NCBI GenBank assembly: GCA_900323505.1 | Contig: OOIN01000017.1 | Coordinates: 868,001 to 932,000, forward strand | Length of the DNA stretch: 64,000 nucleotides | Origin: Ustilago trichophora | Taxonomy: Eukaryota; Basidiomycota; Ustilaginomycetes; Ustilaginales; Ustilaginaceae | Reading direction: 5' to 3' | Part shown: positions 9,728 through 20,398 of the stretch, in pieces | Numbering within the stretch: position 1 is the stretch's first letter | How the letters are laid out: every line of letters starts with the position of its first letter | Notes under the pieces: generated by a model | Database searches by the model: none | Seen by the model: the letters and a program-made list of their open reading frames with translations, nothing else | What the model was told of the DNA's origin: nothing | Position numbers and translations under genes: made by a program

Positions 9728-11590
9728 ATGACAACACCATCAATTTCAAAGCGCTCCACTGCATCTCGTGCTGCTTGTGCTGCTGATTGTGATCAACAAG
9801 AAGCTCGGCTTCAACAAGCAGCTGCTGAGCTTGGCAATGGAACATTCTCCAGCATCCGTAAAGCAGCGGCTGCAAACAGTGTGCCTGAGTCAACACTGCG
9901 TGGCCGACTTTCCGGTGTTCCGACAATCAGGGAAGGTCATGCTTCCATGCAGGCACTTACGCCTGCAGCGGAGACAGCACTTCTGGAACACATTCGGCGC
10001 TGTGCCTGCAGCGGCTTTCCTTTGACGCCGGCGCAGATCAGGGACTATGCAAACACCGTCTCACGTGGCATTCCTGGCTGCACTGATGCTCCCGACGTCG
10101 GATGGAATTGGCTCCAAGGGTTCCTGCTTCGGCATCCAAGCATCTGCTCTCATTGGTCACGGTGTCTTGATAATGCCCGGCTCACTGGAACAGACGCCAA
10201 TGGAATACAAGCATGGTATCAACAATTAGGCAGGATTGTGAATGAATACAGTGTGCTATCAACGAATATATACAATATGGATGAAACCGGATTCCGGTTT
10301 GGTCAAGGTGGTTCTGAGCGGGTAATCGTACCTTCCGGCGATCAAGCAGCCCGGTTTAAGGCACAGCCAGGAACCCGAGAATCGGCCACGGCAATTGAAT
10401 GCATCGGAACGGGTGGCCAGATACTTCCGCCGGTGATCATCACCAAAGGCGCAAGCCACATGGTTGGCGAACACCGGAAAATGGCAAATGTTCCTGCATC
10501 TTGGCACTTTGCAAAGACCGACAGAGGCTGGACCACACAAGAGCTTGCCGTTGATTGGCTGAAAACAGTGTTTGACGCCAACACTACGCCCTCGACGCCA
10601 TCGGAGTGGCGTTTGTTGATCATCGACGGCCACAATTCACACACCAGTACCGAATTCCTGGTCACTGCATGGAATCGCCGTATCATTCCGTTCTGCTTCC
10701 CGGCACATTCGACGCACATCATGCAGCCGCTTGATGTCTCGGTGTTTGGTCCTGTCAGCGCCGCATACAAACAAATAATCAATAACCTTGCTCCTCAATC
10801 AATCTCGGATGTCAACAGATCTCAGTTTGTGACATTCTACGCCCAGGCACGAGCAAAGGCCCTTACGCCAACTGCAGCCCGAAAAGCATTCGCCGACTGT
10901 GGAATTGCAGTTAAACCTAATGCCGAGAAGGTGCTTAACCGACTTGCCGGGCATCAGCAAGCTCAACGGACCGGAACGACACAGCAATCGCCGCTGCAGG
11001 AATGCCTTCCGCCACAAACAAGTACGGCGGTAAGCTCGGCGCTTGACGCCTTCAGGCACGAACCGAATCCTCGGGATGCATACACACTCAAACAAACTCT
11101 CATGCAAGCATATGAAAGGCCACATGCGACGATCTCGGTTCTAGAAGCTGAGAATAAGCTTCTTCAGGAACAGGAGGACCGGCGGCGGCACGCAGCAAAG
11201 AAAATGCGGGGTAAGAAGAAAGTTGGTGATCAAATGATATTATCCAAAGATATCATGATCACTCGTCAGCATGCAGAGCAGGAGCTAGTCCGGAAAAAGC
11301 CAGCAATTGCTGCTCGGCAGAAACAGGAACGGAGGAAGAAACAGCGACAGCAGGAGAAGCGGGTGGTACTACCACCTCCTGCTATGATCAATGATCGCGA
11401 CGAAGCATGTGCTGATAACAACAATGATGCCTCAGCATCATCAGCAATCCCAACCACATCAGCAAGGCAAGATATCATTGACATTCTTGATGATGGTGAG
11501 CCTCTCAGCCCCGTCGAAGACAACGATATTGATCCTGCCTGCTTCTACGATAGTGTTCCTGTAGCAAGCTCATCACGTGTCAAGCTCTAA
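9728..11590 (+). CDS. Pogo/Fot1-type DDE transposase
   Basis: 620 residues from the ATG at 9728; the frame is open further upstream but without a convincing start. Residues about 20-65 form an HTH (psq-like) region (FSSIRKAAAANSVPESTLRG), followed by a CENP-B-type DNA-binding region (LTPAQIRDYA ... GWNWLQGFLLRHP). The catalytic triad is D185 in NMDETGF, D300 in IIDGHNSH and D336 in MQPLDVS, giving DD35D spacing. The C-terminus is Lys/Arg/Gln-rich and coiled. It would cut and paste the surrounding element by binding its terminal repeats. There are no stops or frameshifts, so it may be active. Confidence 0.93.
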   Translation: MTTPSISKRSTASRAACAADCDQQEARLQQAAAELGNGTFSSIRKAAAANSVPESTLRGRLSGVPTIREGHASMQALTPAAETALLEHIRRCACSGFPLTPAQIRDYANTVSRGIPGCTDAPDVGWNWLQGFLLRHPSICSHWSRCLDNARLTGTDANGIQAWYQQLGRIVNEYSVLSTNIYNMDETGFRFGQGGSERVIVPSGDQAARFKAQPGTRESATAIECIGTGGQILPPVIITKGASHMVGEHRKMANVPASWHFAKTDRGWTTQELAVDWLKTVFDANTTPSTPSEWRLLIIDGHNSHTSTEFLVTAWNRRIIPFCFPAHSTHIMQPLDVSVFGPVSAAYKQIINNLAPQSISDVNRSQFVTFYAQARAKALTPTAARKAFADCGIAVKPNAEKVLNRLAGHQQAQRTGTTQQSPLQECLPPQTSTAVSSALDAFRHEPNPRDAYTLKQTLMQAYERPHATISVLEAENKLLQEQEDRRRHAAKKMRGKKKVGDQMILSKDIMITRQHAEQELVRKKPAIAARQKQERRKKQRQQEKRVVLPPPAMINDRDEACADNNNDASASSAIPTTSARQDIIDILDDGEPLSPVEDNDIDPACFYDSVPVASSSRVKL

Positions 11591-11732
11591 CCTTCTCTCA
11601 GTATTCATGTACCTTAATCTCTCATGTGGTTCTCATTGAAGTTTGATGTTCTTTCATTCACCGAGGACTGTGCTCACGATCAATGCCAAGTACTACCATC
11701 AGTTTCAATTTCAAGGTTTGAGAACGCGCGAC

Positions 11733-11766
11733 TAATACGGGCGCGCGACTAATACATGAATTACGT
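11733..11766 (-). repeat. Right terminal inverted repeat of the pogo/Fot1 element
   Basis: Exact 34-base inverted copy of 9501-9534. Just inside it a second copy of the GCGCGACTAATAC block follows at a 17-base period, giving two adjacent direct subrepeats on this side; the left end has only a degenerate second copy. Confidence 0.93.
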
Positions 11767-11928
11767 TAGAATATGATGGCAGTGAAACGAGATGCGATGA
11801 TGCGGGCCCAAATTTGGTCACGCCTCGCCATATGATGGTGGAATGTTCCTTGTTGGGAAAGACTGGAAGAGAGAAGAATGCAAGCGAATAGTATCCAAGA
11901 ATGTCCGATTCAGCTCGTAGATGGCTGC

Positions 11929-13851
11929 TTAGAGCACGAGGAAGGCTCCAGCAAAGAGCGCAGCGGCCGAAGCAGCGCTCACACCCACCATGGCGGGGAC
12001 GAGAGAGCTTGCACCCGAACTGGAGCCGCTGCTGCTGCCACTGCTGCCAGTGTTGCTGTTGCTGTTGCCGTTGCTCTGGCCGGTAGTGAGGGCAGGGTTG
12101 GAGGACACAACGCCACCAGAAGCTGAGGGAACGGGAAGGTTTCCACCGCCGTAAACTCCGCTTCCGGTAGCCTGAGGGGCGTACGATGTTCCGGTGGGGA
12201 GGGGCAGACCGCCACCGATGGAGCTCATGGCGGACGAGCCGGATGACGATGAGGTAGCCTGAGGCGTTTGCGACGAGACGGCGTTGGCAGTCACCGAGAC
12301 GATCTGGGCCTCGTTACCCTTGAGATTGGCGAAACCGACACGTCCAGTGCCGTCAAAGACCGAGAAGACGTTCTTGAGGAACGAGTCGCCCACAATCCAC
12401 TGAGGTACACCGTACGACGACGAGCCAAGGTCAATCTCAAAGAGCGCGCCGAGACAGGTCTGCGAGTTGGTGTAAGGGAAAGATCCGAGGTTAAAGTCCT
12501 GGCTGCTCATGGGCCAGCTCTTGCCGCCAAAGGTGAACTGAATGTTGAGGTTGGTGCTGCAGGGGAAGAGGTAGTAGCCCGACATACCGGCGCTGGCAGC
12601 CGATCGGGAGCCGGGGATCTGCGAGTAGAAGGCACGGATGGCGGAAGCGGGACCACCGATCAAAGTTGTGCCTGTGTCAATGGCAGCGAGGGTGTTGCTG
12701 CCAACGTTGGCCGAGTTGCCATTCACGGAAATGCCCCCAAGAGGGATGGTCCAGTAGCCAAGACCTTGCTGGTTCTGGAGATTGTTGGGAATGCTTGTGT
12801 AGCTGATATCGCCGCTGTACTGGTTCGAGTCGATCTTGCCAAGGGTGAAGACACCACCGGGGTTTTGGACGTCGTTGATGTTGGGGTCGTTAGGATTGAT
12901 ATTGTCAATATTCCTTGCGAGCTGGAAAGTGAAGACATTGCTGGAAAGAACGCCCTGCTTTTCGAGGACTTGCCAGAAGGGAGTGGCGCCACTCGTGGAG
13001 AGCGACTGGAAGCCCATTCCCATGATACCCGAGGTGGGGTACTCGACAGTATTGGCAGCAACAGCAGAGGCCTCAGCGAAGGTGAGGTTGTTGACCGTGT
13101 AGCCAGCCAATGAGACCTTGTCAGCGGCAAGCGAGCCTCGTACAGCACCGGTACCATATGTGATTTGGAAGGGAGTTTGCGATCCAATGTTGGTGGAGGA
13201 AGAGCCAGCGTTGTACTTGTTCAAGTTGGAAGCGCACATCTGAGCTGTGCCACATTCCGAGTCGACTAGCCAGAAATCGGCAGAGCCGGTATCGAGGACG
13301 ACGTTAAAATTTTGTGCGGGAGTTCCGACCGAGACCTGAGCATAGTAGTAGCTATGGCGTGGTCAAGTGCGTGAATGGCAAAGTGCGTCAAGAAGTAAAA
13401 TACAGTCGATGGTTAGCCAGTTGCCGGAATGAATTCGGGAGCTACGAGGCCGCCAAAGTGGGAGAGATGATTTCGAATCTTCTTCTTCATACAGTACGTA
13501 CCTATCAGGACCCACATCGGTCAAACCGATGGTCTGGCGCTTATGGTGTGTGCTGGAAGCGTGGAATTTGCTCTTCATGATCTCAGCCTGTCGGAAGGCC
13601 CACTTCATGGTCTTTTCCGGTTCGCGCTTGCTGATGTCTGGGTGAAGCGCACCGTGCCTCTTGTAGACAGGGACCGAGACGGATCCTTGCGAGAGCTCGT
13701 TGAGCGATCGTCCGGCAAGACGGAATGCTTGAGCAGCAGCTACATCGCCAGTGTGTTCGGTGTTGGCCTGGAAAGGCAGCACATATGCCTGGATGGACGA
13801 AGCGCACACCAGCGCTGCTGTGACTGATGAGAGAAGTGCCTGGAAAGCCAT
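11929..13851 (-). CDS. GPI-anchored aspartyl protease, yapsin/pepsin family
   Basis: Two exons, 13851-13502 and 13351-11929, joined over a GTACGT donor and ATAG acceptor, give 590 residues. The N-terminus is a signal peptide (about 1-22, ending SSIQA). A pro-region ends at a Lys-Arg pair (104-105), a likely Kex2 maturation site. The pepsin fold carries both active-site triads: VVLDTGS with D137 and AAIDTGT with D342. The flap region contains TYGTG. The C-terminus is a long Ser/Gly linker and a hydrophobic tail (ASAAALFAGAFLVL) with no residues after it, typical of GPI attachment. It probably acts at the cell wall or plasma membrane. I chose the start at the signal-peptide ATG. Its 3' end faces the DNA transposon about 160 bp away. 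Confidence 0.9.
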
Positions 13852-15629
13852 GATGAACTTAGTCGATTGACCCAGCAAAGGTCAAGTACGATTCCGATGT
13901 CAAGGAAGCGGCAAAAGAGTCGGAAGTGCCGCTGAAAGGGTTATGAGTGGCGGAGAAGGTTGGTGGAGGGTGACGAAAAGGAGGAAGGGAGGATGTTCAA
14001 GCAAGAAGAGAAAAGGTATGTGCGTCGCTGTCTACAATCACGGATGCAGGAAACGCAGGAAGCTATAGAGACGTCACACTTTCGCTATTTTGGGGGAGGA
14101 TCTTCACTACTCTGGTTGACTCTTGGATCGGAAGCGTGGAGGTCGGCAATTCACAGGTCGGCGTGTGTGAGGAGAGTGTAGCAGAGTGCAGCACCGTGAT
14201 GTGCTGCATAGCCTCGAAACAGGCGAGGTTCTGCGCGGAGAGCAAAACAAATTGGGGTTTCGAAGGGTCCAGCCAGGGAATCGCTGACAACAGCAGCCCA
14301 AGTGAATCAATCAATTCATCACACTTCCATATGCAACACCCGGCAAAGAAGGAGTAAAGCAAAAGTCAAGGAAGAGGAAGAGCGTGCTTCCATGGTTGAG
14401 TAGCGGAGATTGATTGCCTCATTTTTTTGCAGCCAAAAAAATAATGACAGTTTGGTTCAACTGAGACAGGCGGAGGAAGGTGGTCAACTACAGTGCATCT
14501 TCTTGGCCGCTCTCTTCGCACAACTTGAATTTGGTTGCAACCGACGCTCCACGAGTTTCAAGATTGCCCGCCAGAGCAACCATGCAAGCCAGCATGCAAA
14601 GAGGCATGAGCCTTCTTCGCAGGGCAGTGCGCGCGCGATGCCCCGTCGCGGTCACAAGGCAGTCGAGGCTCGAGGCTACCTCGCCCATTGCAACAGAGTT
14701 CAAGGTTGGCAATGACATCTCACAGCTTTGAAGATTGGTTCTCTCTCGACTCAACGTGCCGCCGAATTCGTCTTTCTGGGCAAGGTGATGACCAAAGTCC
14801 TCTTGAATGCAGATGTCGAGGAGCACAGTTGAATTCCTAATGAGCGACGGCAAATCGTGCCGTGCCGATCTGTACTGTACTGTACAGTAACTATTTCATT
14901 AAAAAAAAAAATGGTCAGAATGACCGAGTTGCAGGCGCGCGGCTGCTGCGTCCGTGAGGGTGTGATTTTCCCCAGTCAATCAAAACCGATAAGCTCAGCG
15001 TTCACATTCTGCAAACTACACAAAATGACGACACTTTTCTCGATACAATATGCGGGGCAAGACTTGCAAAAAAAGGGGGTCACACTTGCCAGTCGGCTGT
15101 GAGCGGGAGGGTGTGACTTCTGGAAAACCTTGGCCCGTGTCATTTTCTTCCAAAAGTCACATACAGCGCCATCTCCCCCACGCTGTACACTTCTCGCTGC
15201 CACTGGGAGCCAAGCTTTTGCCAAGATGGGCACATACCGAGGCCAAGTAGACTGATCGCTGCAAGGTGCTTCGCCTAGCCCTCTTCTTCTCTGTCTCAAC
15301 GTGTTGGGTGGGAGCAGAGTCACGCGCTGATGTACCATTAACCTTTGCGCTTGATCAAGTTGAGCGAGAGGCAATATATTGAGGCCCAACCCGAAAAGGC
15401 GCTGCGCAGCGTCAACCATGCCGTCCTTGCGAATGAATAAGACGCATCCTCCCTTGCACCCCTGCTCGTTGCCGTGTGCCGACTTCCTTTCACACAAGCC
15501 TCGACAGCTCGTCAGAAATCTTTCGAGATCCCATGCATTTCTCTAGCTTAGACTGCATCATGGCTACTCTTTCATTCACTGAAAATGAGGTATTAATGAA
15601 TGACACGTCAAATGGAATCTGTCAGTGCT
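13852..15629. other. Intergenic spacer between the aspartyl protease and PPR-like genes
   Basis: About 1.8 kb with no gene I can support. It contains the protease promoter on the left and the 3' region of the PPR-like gene on the right. Notable features are a TGTACTGTAC/TGTACAG palindromic cluster at 14871-14889, an A-run near 14901-14910, and two similar GAGGGTGTGA segments near 14956 and 15104. Confidence 0.5.
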
Positions 15630-18374
15630 CTACTCGTCATCTTCGGCTGCGGATGTATCAGAATGAACATTTACCCGGTCAAACCAACCACCTCTCTGCC
15701 CATTCCGCTCCATCTTCCACTGCCAATGGCGCTGCATCAGCGCCTCTGTCGGGAGTTTGTCCTTTCCGAGCCAATCCGCCAACCATGAATCCAGAACGTC
15801 CATCTGCCTTGTTGCCACGGCCGGCAGAAGATGCTCTTCGATCTCGAGCACCGTCAGCGCCAAATGTGTCGGCGATGGAGTCAGATTCAACTCCTTCATC
15901 CAGCCCAACACGTCCAACAGCTCCTGTCTTGATGCTCTCGCGTCGACTAGCAGTCCTGGCGAATGCTGAAGATGCAGCAGCAGCCGTACATAGTGGTCAA
16001 ATAGCTTTGACGTGAATACCAATTCATCGAGATCGTCGGGGACGACGGGTGACTCGATTTCTGTGGCTCCGAACACCGATGAGAACCAACTCTCCATCCT
16101 GGCTCCCATCGTGTCGTGCGTGAAAATCCAGCCAGAGGTACCATGCGCCTCAAGCTGCTCCCATAGTGGGTTGTGGCACGATGCCAGTTCGGGATGCTTG
16201 CCGAACAGCAGTGTGCGGAACACTTGACGGGCAAAGCGCGCATCGATGCTCGAGGTCCTCTCGTTTCGACAAGATGCTTTGAGCAGCAACGCAAGCACAG
16301 GTGCGTCGGGAAACAGCCGGATCGTCTGCTGGTACGAACTCCACAGCGCTTCGATGCCCTCAGATCCGCACGAGTGCAGTCCATTGAAGACGACCGAGGC
16401 CAGAATTGGGTCGGGCGTCACTTTGTGTAGCTCCACTTCAGTGTCGGTTGGCGTTGATGGATGGAAGGAAAGCGCTTCTGGATTACTCTTCGTTGCAGAA
16501 CCCAACGTTTCCACTTCGACATCCTTGAAGCGATCGCAAGTGGCAGGCCTTGGTACGCCCTCTTCGCACCACTTGTGAAGTTGCTGCAGCGCTGTTTGGA
16601 CGTCTCGCATCTGGAACAGATTCTGCAAGAGCAACGAGAGGCATGCTACGTTCGGCATCACCCCTCGACTCAGCATCGATTGCCAAACTGTGACTGCAAC
16701 CTTGGGCCGCCGTCGAAGCAAGCAACCTTGCATCAACACGGCGTATGCATGCAGATCGGCCCGGCGCCAACGCATCGCCTCGGAAAAGTCCTCATTCGAG
16801 ACGAAAGACCTGCCTTCGGCAGAGGGACCGTCCCGGACGTGGATCCCGAGCATCGAGAGCACCTTGCCGAGATGCACGTCCGTGCTGTTGGCCATGACCT
16901 TGAGCAGTTCAAGCGAGGTGCTGGAGAGCTCTTCCATGGACTCTGTTTTCTCTCGTCCTCTAGATGCACCCGTCTTGGTCGCGGGGACGGACTTTTGAAG
17001 CGTCCTTTCCGCGCGCAAGAAGATTTGCCATGAATCTCTTCGACCTTGCTCTGTCCGGATCAAGGCTTTGGCGAGCAAGAGATAGTCAGAGCCAGTCACG
17101 GTTGCACCATGCTTTTGCTTGAATTGCTCGTACTCGTGGAACCATCTCCAGATCCGTCGATAGTCCCGTCCCCGCCCTGCGGTGTATACAGCGCAGCGCA
17201 GCGCCCGCTCTTCAAGATCTGACCCCGTAGTGGGCACGTCCCGTCGTAAGAGTTGCTCCATCAACTCGGGAGTGGCGAAATGTTCCGACGATGCCGTCTT
17301 GTTGCGTGATGATTTCATCAAACTTTCGATGCTCTGAATGCAGTGTCCAACCACTTTGTGTCGAATGTTGGCGAATCTTTCCGCATTTCGCTCGCTTTGA
17401 AGCCAGTCAAGGACCCGGAGTACTGCTTGGCGCGCCCGCTCGTCTGACAGCCCTGTGCATCGCTGCGTGAAGGCATAGATCAGATATTCTGAGGACAAAA
17501 CCTGTGTTGGGAAGCTTTTGACAAGAGCCAATAGCACGTCGGTCAGCCTCGGTATCAGGTGGAAGGCATTTCCGTCCTTCTTCAAAGTGATGATCATGAG
17601 GTGAGTAAAGCAGTAGCGAAGCGATTTGAACATTAGATTGCGTTGAATTGAAGTCAACTTCGCGGCCTCCTTTACTGTGGAAGCAAGGAGCGCCAACGAA
17701 TCGGAGATCTCGGACGGCGTGCCTACCGTATGAACGGCTCGTCGGAGCACATGTGGCGGCCACTTTCCATCGGCAATGTGGATCATGTGTCTTCGCGCAT
17801 CGGGCCAGCTTTTGGACAGCAGTGCGTTGCGATACGAGAGAAATACATCAACGTCGACCTTTTTGTCACGCAGATACTGTTCCAGCGCAAGGCGGTGCTC
17901 GTGTGGCCACCGCAAAAGAAGGTCGGCTAGTTTGGGTTCTGCCCACTTAGCAGCGCCATCCAGCGCCTCGTCCAGATCCTGTGCCTCGGAGTAAGGTCCA
18001 TCGTACGTCTCTGGAGTCATGGTACGCATAAGAACATCGAAGGGAATCGCATGAAAGGCCTCTTTGAGATCCGATGGCTGCGCCCTTGTAGCTTTCAGTC
18101 TGGATTTGCCCTGAGCCTCGATGTAGGTGACAGGCTCCGGAACGGAAGTCTTGGCTTTATGTCTTGCGGGATTTGAATCGCCACTATAGGCTGCCGAAGA
18201 GTCTAAGCATGTGGCGGAAAGTCGAGTGCATGAGGACGAAATGGATCGATCCAGGGGCATGTAAACGGCGGGTGCGAGGCGCTGAAACCTCGGTGTTGCT
18301 TTTAGACCATGGGTGATTGTGCGGGTCACAGCGGCAGTCACCTTCCCGAAGGATGAGTGACGTCTGGCTGCCAT
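15630..18374 (-). CDS. PPR-like mitochondrial protein
   Basis: A 914-residue single-exon protein. The Arg/Ser/Thr-rich N-terminus without acidic residues for about the first 40 positions suits mitochondrial import. The body is helical. Around residues 535-600 are segments of pentatricopeptide form (AYAVLMQGCLLRRRPKVAV, then WQSMLSRGVMPNVACLSLLL), the usual helix-turn-helix pairs that bind organelle RNA. Family knowledge: fungal mitochondrial PPR proteins act in RNA stability, processing or translation. I cannot say which RNA it binds or which yeast protein it matches. The start ATG lies at the beginning of the targeting region. Confidence 0.72.
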   Translation of the reverse strand: MAARRHSSFGKVTAAVTRTITHGLKATPRFQRLAPAVYMPLDRSISSSCTRLSATCLDSSAAYSGDSNPARHKAKTSVPEPVTYIEAQGKSRLKATRAQPSDLKEAFHAIPFDVLMRTMTPETYDGPYSEAQDLDEALDGAAKWAEPKLADLLLRWPHEHRLALEQYLRDKKVDVDVFLSYRNALLSKSWPDARRHMIHIADGKWPPHVLRRAVHTVGTPSEISDSLALLASTVKEAAKLTSIQRNLMFKSLRYCFTHLMIITLKKDGNAFHLIPRLTDVLLALVKSFPTQVLSSEYLIYAFTQRCTGLSDERARQAVLRVLDWLQSERNAERFANIRHKVVGHCIQSIESLMKSSRNKTASSEHFATPELMEQLLRRDVPTTGSDLEERALRCAVYTAGRGRDYRRIWRWFHEYEQFKQKHGATVTGSDYLLLAKALIRTEQGRRDSWQIFLRAERTLQKSVPATKTGASRGREKTESMEELSSTSLELLKVMANSTDVHLGKVLSMLGIHVRDGPSAEGRSFVSNEDFSEAMRWRRADLHAYAVLMQGCLLRRRPKVAVTVWQSMLSRGVMPNVACLSLLLQNLFQMRDVQTALQQLHKWCEEGVPRPATCDRFKDVEVETLGSATKSNPEALSFHPSTPTDTEVELHKVTPDPILASVVFNGLHSCGSEGIEALWSSYQQTIRLFPDAPVLALLLKASCRNERTSSIDARFARQVFRTLLFGKHPELASCHNPLWEQLEAHGTSGWIFTHDTMGARMESWFSSVFGATEIESPVVPDDLDELVFTSKLFDHYVRLLLHLQHSPGLLVDARASRQELLDVLGWMKELNLTPSPTHLALTVLEIEEHLLPAVATRQMDVLDSWLADWLGKDKLPTEALMQRHWQWKMERNGQRGGWFDRVNVHSDTSAAEDDE

Positions 18375-18703
18375 ATCTGCGAGGCCTGCATCTGGCTAGG
18401 ACGGATTCACGGATGGTACATTGTAAGTTTGTGATGTCGTTCGTGATATCCAGAGCGTTGAGGGGGTCCGTGGAGGAAGAAAAGAGAAAGGTGTTCAGGA
18501 CTTTTTGGTTGCATCGCCGACTTCCGAATTCTGACAGGATTTCTCAGGCTATACAGTACATTTAGGTAGAAAAAAAAAAAAGGAAAAAAAAAGGCGAATG
18601 AATTTGCGGACCACAAATTAAGCTTGGTTGGCTTCGACGGACCTCGCCTCGATTGCGATGTCAATGAAGCTTGATGCTCGACGTTGTTCAGCAGCTATAA
18701 CAT
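18375..18703. other. PPR-like gene promoter spacer
   Basis: 329 bases upstream of the PPR-like gene, running into the 3' end of the UPF0261 gene. It contains an A-rich run near 18569-18592 and nothing else I can name. Confidence 0.5.
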
Positions 18704-20107
18704 TTACAGTCCCTTTCGACTGTTCGAGATGAGCTTGATCGCCTCATCAACGACAATCTTGGCAAAGTTTGGACTGTTGATGTGATACTCGTGCGACTCG
18801 ATAGAAATAGGTATCTGGTGACTGCGTTCCTGTAGCTTCTTTTCCAGTGTAGCTTGCAAGCTATTCAGCAGCGCAGACCTTGCCTCTGGATCATCCCATA
18901 TCCCTTCTGCGCCATCCATAGCGGAGATGCCAGTCTTTGGAAAGACGATCTTGATTGGAGCTGCCTTGCGACCTTGGGGCAAGCGATCCAGGCCTTTGAG
19001 CAGGTTTGATACGAGGTACTCTCCGAGCTCCTTGCATTGCGCTCGTGATATTCGCACCAGCGTCACTTGGCTGTTGTGCTCATATACTGGCGTGCCTTCT
19101 TCGGTGTGATGCAGCGGGCCTTTATCGGTACTGTTCTTGAGCTTGTACTGAGAGGGTAAGGAGGAAAGAGAGCCAAAGTTGATCATGTCCAGAGCACCGA
19201 CAGAGACAATTTGTGGAAGGCCTTGCTCAGCAGCAGCAGTTAATCGATCGGAGCCCGCCGAAAGAACGCCGCCGTAGAGGTGGTCACAAATTTCGGTTGT
19301 GGTTAGATCGATGACGGCTGCAAAGAAGCCTTCACGAATGAGCCTCTCCATGCTTCGCCCTCCTGAGCCGGTGGCATGAAAGGCAACTGGCTCATAGCCT
19401 TTGTGCTTGAGCAGATCTGAGATCTGATTGACGGCAATGGTCGTCACGCCGAACATGCTAATGCCAACCATTGGTTTGTGATCATTGCCATAGGCCGGCG
19501 AGCTTGCTGATTGCTGTTTGGAGCTATACCATGCGTGTGCCATGCCTGAGATGGCTGCGAGAGCGGATTGAAGTGTGGTCAAGGTGATTGCATTGAGGGA
19601 GCCAGAAATGTCTCCGACCGAGGGCATGATGCAGATGTCGCTTTCACCAAAGTACTCGCTGACGTCGCCGCTTGCCATAGTCGTGAGCATGAATTTGGGC
19701 AGTCCAATGGGAAAGGTCGTATCGCGCATGATTGAAGTAGCAAATGCGGTGTTCTGACTTCCTCCAAATGAGGCAATAGCATCGAGTGCTTCACTTGCGT
19801 GTAATTGTGAGAGCTTGTGAAGGCAAACTTCTCGCAAGGCTTCACGCACTGCTGATCTCTCGGTGGGTATGGTAGCACCCGTGCTCTTGAGATGCGCTTC
19901 GAGCAGCTCCTTTGGCCGATACAGCTTCGAATTGCCACCGAGATCGAAAGAAAATGGACCCTCCAGTGGTACTTGGGTGCTAGCATCCAGGATGACGACG
20001 TTACAACCATGCGTTTCGAGCCAAGAAGTAGCGAACTGGTATTCGGCTTGCTTGGTGTCGAGCGTACCAATCAAAGCCACAAGTGGCTTGTCATGTTTCG
20101 AGCTCAT
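18704..20107 (-). CDS. UPF0261 / Tm-1-like ATP-binding domain protein
   Basis: A 467-residue single-exon protein. It opens with the family signature VALIGTLDTKQAEYQF (a nucleotide-binding strand-loop-helix; many relatives have Gly where this has Gln) and then NVVILDAS. Later blocks FHATGSGGRSMERLI and DLTTTEICDHLYGG are also typical of UPF0261 proteins, so the domain appears complete. Known: in tomato Tm-1 this domain is fused to a C-terminal TIM-barrel domain; in bacteria and fungi the two are often neighbours. Here the TIM-barrel protein is encoded divergently, 291 bp from this start. The biochemical reaction is not established for fungi. Confidence 0.88.
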   Translation of the reverse strand: MSSKHDKPLVALIGTLDTKQAEYQFATSWLETHGCNVVILDASTQVPLEGPFSFDLGGNSKLYRPKELLEAHLKSTGATIPTERSAVREALREVCLHKLSQLHASEALDAIASFGGSQNTAFATSIMRDTTFPIGLPKFMLTTMASGDVSEYFGESDICIMPSVGDISGSLNAITLTTLQSALAAISGMAHAWYSSKQQSASSPAYGNDHKPMVGISMFGVTTIAVNQISDLLKHKGYEPVAFHATGSGGRSMERLIREGFFAAVIDLTTTEICDHLYGGVLSAGSDRLTAAAEQGLPQIVSVGALDMINFGSLSSLPSQYKLKNSTDKGPLHHTEEGTPVYEHNSQVTLVRISRAQCKELGEYLVSNLLKGLDRLPQGRKAAPIKIVFPKTGISAMDGAEGIWDDPEARSALLNSLQATLEKKLQERSHQIPISIESHEYHINSPNFAKIVVDEAIKLISNSRKGL

Positions 20108-20398
20108 CTTTACCGTTGCAACGTGATAATACTGTGACTGCCTCGCGGGCCTTCCGTAGATAAAGAGAAAGGTGGACGGAAACGGCTGCGGCGCTTGTCA
20201 TACGTAGACAAAAGCTATCAGATATGGTCGGCTGGACCCTGAGAAAGTCGCCGGAGGATTGACATGTGGAGGAGCGCACGGAGCACATCGCCATACCTGT
20301 ACCTGTTCCTGTTTTTCTGACATCCTTTCTTCTGAAATTCACCTTCCTCGAAGAGCGTCCACCGCAAGTTTACCTTTCCTGCAGATTCAAAGCCAACA
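20108..20398. promoter_or_regulatory. Shared divergent promoter of the split Tm-1 pair
   Basis: 291 bases between the start codons of the UPF0261 gene (minus) and the TIM-barrel gene (plus). Both must be expressed from here, which would allow co-regulation of two proteins that are fused in plants. No specific site was identified. Confidence 0.55.

Larger units (their letters stand above)
9501..11766. mobile_element. Complete pogo/Fot1-type DNA transposon
   Basis: A 2,266-bp element. The left terminal repeat at 9501-9534 and the right one at 11733-11766 are perfect inverted copies over 34 bases (outer end ACGTAATTCATG), with weaker similarity for several further bases. A TA dinucleotide lies directly outside each end (9499-9500 and 11767-11768), matching the TA target duplication of the Tc1/mariner/pogo superfamily. 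The single transposase ORF is intact. It sits in the 3' spacer between the convergent MSM1 and aspartyl-protease genes, so neither coding region is broken. Perfect ends and an open frame suggest a recent insertion. Confidence 0.95.

Noticed and set aside
12268..13113. 281-codon + strand frame opposite the aspartyl protease
   Set aside because: It is the shadow of the protease coding exon, which carries both active-site motifs.
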